A stretch of DNA of 22,396 nucleotides from Pseudomonadota bacterium (GTDB lineage Bacteria; Pseudomonadota; Gammaproteobacteria; Xanthomonadales; Rhodanobacteraceae), in NCBI GenBank assembly GCA_018241165.1, contig JAFEEK010000456.1:1-22396 (forward strand), in the 5' to 3' direction. Positions 15,798 through 22,396 of the stretch are shown here, piece after piece. Positions within the stretch are counted from its first letter, which is position 1. Each line of letters begins with the position of its first letter. The notes beneath the pieces were generated by a model. It did no database searches. It was not told the DNA's origin and saw nothing but the letters and a program-made list of their open reading frames with translations. The position numbers were made by a program, and so were the translations under genes.

Positions 15798-16450
15798 GAT
15801 TTGACGACGCTGGCGGCGCCCGCCATCGTCTTGCCAATGCCAGCGATCACGCCTTTCGCGGCGCCCAGCGACCACGCCAAAATGCGGCGCTCGTCGATGC
15901 CGGTGAAGGCGCGCAGTGCGTCGGGCATGCCGGCAATCGGCGCTTGTGGCAGTCGCGCCACGGCTTGCGCGCGCTTGCCGATCGCGTATGTCACGGTTGC
16001 GTTTGCCAGCGCCGAAGAAACGATGGCGGCCACCGGCAGCGCACGCCGTGCCACCAGGTTCCCGGCGTTGCGCAACAGGCGATGCAGCAGGCCGCGGCCG
16101 ATCGCGTCGCCGGCCACGCTCGCGCCGGTCCCGAACAGCAGCACTTTGTGTACAAGTGAATTTTGCAGCGCGGCAGGCAGGTTCAGCCCGTAAAGGCGGA
16201 ATGTTTCCTCGATGAGCTCGTGCTGGGTCGCCGCCAGCATTTCCGCATCGATGAGTTCGCCGAACACCACGCCGAGCGCCTTGCCGAGTCCTGGCAGGGA
16301 CTCGGCCGCCGCGGTGCAGGCGCCGATGGTCGCGGCGCGCACGCACTTGCGCCGCAACAGCGCAAGAAATGCTTTCGCGTGCGGATCCGATGGCCGTGCA
16401 GGATGACGGATTGCAATGATTTCGCGGCTGCGGACAACGATGGACTTCAT
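15773..16450 (-). CDS. Uncharacterised EcsC/DUF697-like helical protein
   Basis: I do not recognise a named gene. The 225-aa product is Ala/Leu-rich and helical. It has a [10 protein letters not shown] turn (51-60), an acidic/amphipathic helix (65-87), glycine-containing segments that could be membrane-associated (104-122, 138-157), and [20 protein letters not shown] near 137-156. The pattern 'PGLG ... LPV-------AN-A-TYAIG' recalls the EcsC and DUF697 families, whose biochemical role is poorly known. The tail is basic (SPLRRKRA). No signal peptide or catalytic motif is seen. It is convergent with the caspase gene and divergent from mtnA across 59 nt. The assignment to EcsC/DUF697 is from remembered pattern only and is tentative. 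Confidence 0.6.
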   Translation of the reverse strand: MKSIVVRSREIIAIRHPARPSDPHAKAFLALLRRKCVRAATIGACTAAAESLPGLGKALGVVFGELIDAEMLAATQHELIEETFRLYGLNLPAALQNSLVHKVLLFGTGASVAGDAIGRGLLHRLLRNAGNLVARRALPVAAIVSSALANATVTYAIGKRAQAVARLPQAPIAGMPDALRAFTGIDERRILAWSLGAAKGVIAGIGKTMAGAASVVKSPLRRKRA

Positions 16451-16509
16451 GCGCGCATGCTAACAGCTGCAAAGCGCATCGGTTATCCTGCCCACCTTTG
16501 GAACCGCAC

Positions 16510-17526
16510 ATGCAAACGCTCGAACATCACGACACGATCCGCGCCGTCGCCTGGACCGATGGCGCATTGCGCCTGCTCGATCAGCGCCGCCTGCCTTTCG
16601 TCGAAACCTGGCTGGATTGCCGCAGTGCGGACGAAGTGGCTATCGCCATTCGCGATCTGGTTGTGCGCGGCGCGCCGGCCATCGGCATTGCGGCCGCGTG
16701 GGGAGTGGTGCTCGCGGCGCGGCAAAATGCCGACCTCGATGCAGCAATCGCGCGCCTGCGCGCAGCACGGCCGACGGCGGTCAATTTGATGTGGGCGCTG
16801 GATCGCATGCGCGCGCGAATTGCTGCCGGCGCCGATACCGCAGCGTTGGAACGCGAAGCGCAATCCATCCAGGACGAAGACCTTGCCGCCAACCGGCGCA
16901 TGGGTGAGCTTGGCGCCGCCTTGATCGCGGCGGGTTCGAGCGTGCTCACGCATTGCAACACCGGATCGCTCGCCACGGCCGGGTTCGGCACGGCGTTGGG
17001 GGTAATCCGCGCAGGCTTCGCCGCCGGAAAGATCGCACAGGTCTATGCCGGCGAGACGCGGCCCTGGCTGCAGGGCGCGCGCCTGACCATGTGGGAACTT
17101 CTCCGCGATGGCATTCCGGCCAAGCTGATCGCCGATTCGGCGGCTTCGCACCTGATGAAGTCGGGCGCCGTGCAATGGGTCATCGTGGGCGCCGACCGCA
17201 TCGCCGCGAATGGCGACACTGCGAACAAGATCGGCACCTACCAGCTTGCCATCGCCGCGCGCCACCATGGCGTCAAGTTCATGGTCGTGGCGCCGAGTTC
17301 GACCGTCGACATGCAAACCGCGACCGGGGACGGCATCGACATCGAACTGCGCGATCCCGCCGAATTGTTCGCCGTCGGCGGACAACGCACCGTGGTCGAA
17401 GGCGCGCAGGCCTGGAATCCGGTGTTCGACGTGACGCCGCATGAACTGATCGATGCCATCGTCACCGAGCGCGGCGCGATCGAGCGTCCGGACCGTGCGC
17501 GCCTGCGCGCGGTGTTCGGCGCATGA
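16510..17526 (+). CDS. mtnA: S-methyl-5-thioribose-1-phosphate isomerase
   Basis: MtnA converts methylthioribose-1-phosphate to methylthioribulose-1-phosphate in the methionine salvage pathway. The 338-aa product has the family signatures [15 protein letters not shown] (51-65), [20 protein letters not shown] (146-165) with the catalytic Cys149, [18 protein letters not shown] (180-197), and [20 protein letters not shown] (227-246) with the catalytic Asp229. These separate it from the related eIF2B subunits. ATG 16510 is chosen over an in-frame TTG at 16498; TTTGGAA lies about 10 nt upstream. It overlaps the gtrA-like gene by 4 nt. No other salvage gene is in the window. Confidence 0.95.
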   Translation: MQTLEHHDTIRAVAWTDGALRLLDQRRLPFVETWLDCRSADEVAIAIRDLVVRGAPAIGIAAAWGVVLAARQNADLDAAIARLRAARPTAVNLMWALDRMRARIAAGADTAALEREAQSIQDEDLAANRRMGELGAALIAAGSSVLTHCNTGSLATAGFGTALGVIRAGFAAGKIAQVYAGETRPWLQGARLTMWELLRDGIPAKLIADSAASHLMKSGAVQWVIVGADRIAANGDTANKIGTYQLAIAARHHGVKFMVVAPSSTVDMQTATGDGIDIELRDPAELFAVGGQRTVVEGAQAWNPVFDVTPHELIDAIVTERGAIERPDRARLRAVFGA

Positions 17527-17972
17527 AATCGCATCTGCGCCGGCTGGCGATGTTCGCTCTGGTCGGCGTCGTGGGATTCATCGTCGATGCCGGCGTACTG
17601 CAACTGCTCGTGCTGGGCCTGGCCTGGGACCGCTACACCGGGCGGCTGATTTCCTTCCTGTTCGCGGCTACGGCAACCTGGCTGCTCAACCGGCGCTACA
17701 CGTTCCGCGGGCCACGCGTGCATTCGCGCAGTGTGGAATGGGCGCGCTACGTCCTTGCCATGAGCGGCGGATTCGCCTGCAATTTCGCCGCGTATTCGGC
17801 ACTTGTATACTTTTTCAACGTCGACCGGCAATGGCTGGTCCTGGCCGTCGCTGCCGGTTCCGTGGCCGGTCTCGGCGTCAATTACACGGCCTCGCATTAC
17901 TGGGTTTACCGGCATCAGCGCCAGCGCGATCCGGATGCTGGCGCCCATGCTGGAAATCGTGGCGAAAAATAG
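17523..17972 (+). CDS. GtrA-family four-helix membrane protein
   Basis: The 149-aa product has four predicted membrane helices (about 9-31, 38-56, 76-97, 103-124) and the GtrA signatures [17 protein letters not shown] (45-61) and [11 protein letters not shown] (120-130). GtrA-like proteins are thought to help flip or handle undecaprenyl-linked sugars for glycosylation of surface polymers, usually beside a GtrB-type glycosyltransferase. None is nearby here, so the sugar and target are unknown. The ATG overlaps the mtnA stop (ATGA), indicating translational coupling. The C-terminal 15 residues are hydrophilic and poorly conserved. Confidence 0.88.
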   Translation: MKSHLRRLAMFALVGVVGFIVDAGVLQLLVLGLAWDRYTGRLISFLFAATATWLLNRRYTFRGPRVHSRSVEWARYVLAMSGGFACNFAAYSALVYFFNVDRQWLVLAVAAGSVAGLGVNYTASHYWVYRHQRQRDPDAGAHAGNRGEK

Positions 17973-18027
17973 GGTAATCCGGCCTTGCAAATCAAGGTGT
18001 TGCGAGTCGTGGTCGGCTGCCGTGTTG

Positions 18028-18036
18028 TGCTAAAAT
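18028..18036 (+). promoter_or_regulatory. Candidate extended -10 promoter for gyrA
   Basis: TGCTAAAAT at 18028-18036 is an extended -10 element (TGn plus TAAAAT). No good -35 hexamer is visible at the usual distance, which is common for extended -10 promoters. The start would fall near 18043, giving a gyrA leader of about 70 nt. Confidence 0.5.
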
Positions 18037-18115
18037 CGTGCGGTTGAAATTGCCCTTCCTGGGCTCCGTGCAAGGCGGGGCCAGAAGCCCGAAAAATTCC
18101 AGGGAAAAAACCTCA

Positions 18116-20710
<2,595 letters not shown>

Positions 20711-20724
20711 TTGGCGCAAGCCCC

Positions 20725-21909
20725 ATGCGGGTAGCCATCAATGGCGCTGGCATTGCCGGAACGGCGCTCGCCTGGTGGCTGCGTCGTTACGGGCACGAAG
20801 TATTGCTCGTCGAGCAGGCGCCCGCGCTTCGCAGCGGTGGCTACCTGCTCGATCTATGGGGAATCGGCTACGACGTGGCCGAAAAGATGGGCGTGCTGCC
20901 GCGCTTGCAGGAATCGCAATATCACGTCGAGGAATTGCGCATCGTTGACCGGCAAGGACGTGTCTGCGGCGGTTACCCGACCAGCGTGCTGAGCCGCCTG
21001 GCGAAAGATCGCCTGCTGGCCATCGCGCGCTCGGATATTGCCGCTGGGATCCACGGCGCATTGGATCGTGGCGTCGAGACGATTTTCGGTGATTCGATTT
21101 GCGCGATTGAGCAGGACGAAAGCCGCGTCATGATCGGCTTCGAGCATGCGCCCACGCGCGAAGTCGATCTGGTTGTTGGTGCGGACGGCCTGCGATCGCG
21201 AGTGCGTGCGCTCGCTTTCGGTGCCGAATCGAAATTCGACTATGCGCTTGGCTGCCATGTCGCTGCGTTCGAGTTGCCGGGCTATCGACCACGCGAGGAC
21301 AGCGTCGCGATGATTCATGGCGCGCCCGGCCGATACATTTCCAACATCCCCTTGCGCGAGGACAGGACGCTGGTCTTCGCGGTGTTCCGTGACAAATGCC
21401 TGATTGGCGAAGTTCCATCGAACGCATCCGAACGCAAGGCGGCGTTGCGGGCAATTTTTGCCGACATGGGCTGGGAATGCCCGCGGATACTTTCCGCCAT
21501 GGCGGAAATCGACGAGATCTATTTCGACAGCGTCAGCCAGATCCGGATGGAGCGCTGGACGCATGGCCGCGTGGCGCTGGTCGGGGACGCCGCCGCTTGT
21601 CCGTCCCTGATCGCCGGCGAAGGCGCGGGTCTCGCGATGGCCGAAGCCTATGTGCTGGCGGGCGAGATCCACACGAGCCGTGGCAATCTTGCCGCCGCAT
21701 TTTCCCGATATGAGGAACGGCTGAAACCGTTCCTCACACGCAAGCAGAAAGCGGCGGAAAAGATGGTCGGCGCGTTTGTGCCGAACAGTGCTTTCGGGGT
21801 CGCCGCCCGCAACTTCGCGACGCGGTTGATGCGACTGCCGATATTCCCGGAACTGCTGATGGGGCGTTACCTGAGCGACGACGTCGAGTTGCCGGAATAC
21901 GCAACTTGA
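20725..21909 (+). CDS. Class A FAD-dependent monooxygenase (PHBH / TetX superfamily)
   Basis: The 394-aa product is a single-component flavoprotein hydroxylase. It has the N-terminal dinucleotide fold (AINGAGIAGTALAWWLRRYG, then VEQAP at the ribose-binding end), a substrate-side VVGADGLRSRVR (150-161) and the FAD GD motif RVALVGDAAACPSLIAGEGA (282-301). Such enzymes use NAD(P)H and O2 to hydroxylate aromatic or polycyclic substrates; the substrate cannot be read from the sequence. Members are often annotated TetX-like, but similarity of this fold alone is not evidence of tetracycline inactivation. It starts 14 nt after gyrA with a weak ribosome site, so it may depend on gyrA read-through. It is convergent with the peroxiredoxin gene (47-nt gap). 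Confidence 0.88.
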   Translation: MRVAINGAGIAGTALAWWLRRYGHEVLLVEQAPALRSGGYLLDLWGIGYDVAEKMGVLPRLQESQYHVEELRIVDRQGRVCGGYPTSVLSRLAKDRLLAIARSDIAAGIHGALDRGVETIFGDSICAIEQDESRVMIGFEHAPTREVDLVVGADGLRSRVRALAFGAESKFDYALGCHVAAFELPGYRPREDSVAMIHGAPGRYISNIPLREDRTLVFAVFRDKCLIGEVPSNASERKAALRAIFADMGWECPRILSAMAEIDEIYFDSVSQIRMERWTHGRVALVGDAAACPSLIAGEGAGLAMAEAYVLAGEIHTSRGNLAAAFSRYEERLKPFLTRKQKAAEKMVGAFVPNSAFGVAARNFATRLMRLPIFPELLMGRYLSDDVELPEYAT

Positions 21910-21938
21910 GACTTGGCGTCGCGCAGCGTGGCGATGGC

Positions 21939-21960
21939 CTGATCAGAACATCCTGATCAG
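21939..21960. repeat. Twin CTGATCAG palindromes between convergent genes
   Basis: CTGATCAG occurs at 21939-21946 and again at 21953-21960, separated by AACATC. Each copy is self-complementary, so the pair can form one 8-bp hairpin with a 6-nt loop, or act as two dyad sites. The second copy includes the peroxiredoxin stop codon. With no T tract on either side, a terminator role is uncertain. Confidence 0.5.
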
Positions 21961-22396
21961 CCCAGCGCTTGCAGCATTGCTTCGGCGGCGGAAACCTTGA
22001 ACTCGCCCGGCGCCTCGACGTGCAGTTGCTTGACGACGCCATCCTCGGCGTAAAGGGCAAAGCGCTTGCCGCGCATGCCGAGGCCGAACGCGGTGCCGTC
22101 CATATCGAGCCCCAGCGCTTTCGAGAATGTGCCATTGCCGTCGGCGAGCATGCGCAGGTTTTCCGGTACCTTCTGATTTTTCGCCCAGGCATCCATCACG
22201 AACGCGTCGTTGACGGCCAGGCACGCGACATCGATGCCCTTGTTGGTGAACTTCGCGAGGTTTTCGACATAGCCGGGCAAGTGCTTGGCCGAGCAGGTCG
22301 GCGTGAATGCGCCGGGCACCGAGAACAGCACCACATTCTTGCCCTTGAAGATTTCGTCCGTGTTGATCGCCTGCACGCCGTCTTTCAGGTAATTCA
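21957..22396 (-). CDS. Prx5-type peroxiredoxin (5' end beyond the window)
   Basis: The visible 146 residues hold most of a Prx5-family peroxiredoxin, which reduces H2O2 and alkyl hydroperoxides through a peroxidatic cysteine. The active-site motif FSVPGAFTPTCSAKHLPGYV is present, with the peroxidatic Cys codon at 22293-22295. The family segments NDAFVMDAWAK and GKRFALYAEDG (conserved Arg) follow. A second cysteine in VACLAVND sits where some bacterial members have one; whether it resolves the disulfide is unclear. The reading frame is open through the window edge (NYLKDGVQAIN), so the true start is outside; the GTG at 22376 lies inside the domain. About 15-20 N-terminal residues are missing. 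Downstream is a CTGATCAG twin palindrome. Confidence 0.94.
   Translation of the reverse strand, partial: NYLKDGVQAINTDEIFKGKNVVLFSVPGAFTPTCSAKHLPGYVENLAKFTNKGIDVACLAVNDAFVMDAWAKNQKVPENLRMLADGNGTFSKALGLDMDGTAFGLGMRGKRFALYAEDGVVKQLHVEAPGEFKVSAAEAMLQALG

Noticed and set aside
16451..16509. SAM-type riboswitch ahead of mtnA
   Set aside because: Only 59 nt separate the divergent start codons, too little for a known SAM riboswitch, and no such stem pattern is seen.
14646..16511. Long minus-strand frame across the caspase and EcsC-like genes
   Set aside because: The product is Arg/Ala-rich with no domain, and the frame is a shadow of two well-supported genes.
20725..21909. Tetracycline-inactivating enzyme (TetX)
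   Set aside because: Only the general class A flavin monooxygenase motifs are visible; these are shared by many hydroxylases, so substrate cannot be claimed.

Overview
The window is GC-rich, densely coding DNA from a gammaproteobacterium. The layout and protein sequences fit the Xanthomonadales/Lysobacterales, probably Rhodanobacteraceae-like. The main clues are hupB, tRNA-Val, tRNA-Asp and ppiD at the left edge, the mltD / yafS-rnhA-dnaQ block, and mtnA close upstream of gyrA. The taxon is inferred from gene order and protein similarity recalled from memory; no search was run. I see no IS element, CRISPR array, rRNA or prophage gene.

Left part (1-6606), housekeeping. The 3' end of hupB is followed by tRNA-Val(UAC), tRNA-Asp(GUC), an intrinsic terminator and ppiD, a membrane-anchored periplasmic folding factor. 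Convergent to ppiD lie fabI (enoyl-ACP reductase) and, upstream of it, an MltD-type lytic transglycosylase lipoprotein. Divergent from mltD is a tightly overlapping operon: a YafS-like methyltransferase-fold protein, rnhA and dnaQ. This matches the enterobacterial block except that gloB is absent.

Middle part (6658-16450), accessory and the most interesting. It holds a five-heme periplasmic cytochrome c, a transmembrane PknB-type Ser/Thr kinase 10 nt downstream, and a convergent PP2C phosphatase 5 nt beyond that. Next are a 993-aa autotransporter with about five tandem bacterial Ig-like repeats and, divergent from it across about 80 bp, an exported caspase-family protein (orthocaspase) with Sel1-like repeats, a long coiled coil, a beta-rich domain and a C14 domain with an intact His/Cys dyad. 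An unassigned EcsC/DUF697-like helical protein closes the block. The content suggests a cell-envelope stress or surface-signalling cassette: redox input, reversible Ser/Thr phosphorylation, a surface adhesin and an envelope protease. A functional link among these genes is inference only.

Right part (16510-22396). mtnA (methionine salvage) overlaps a gtrA-like membrane protein gene. Then come gyrA with wild-type quinolone-determining residues, a class A FAD monooxygenase 14 nt downstream, and, convergent with it, the C-terminal part of a Prx5-type peroxiredoxin that runs off the window.
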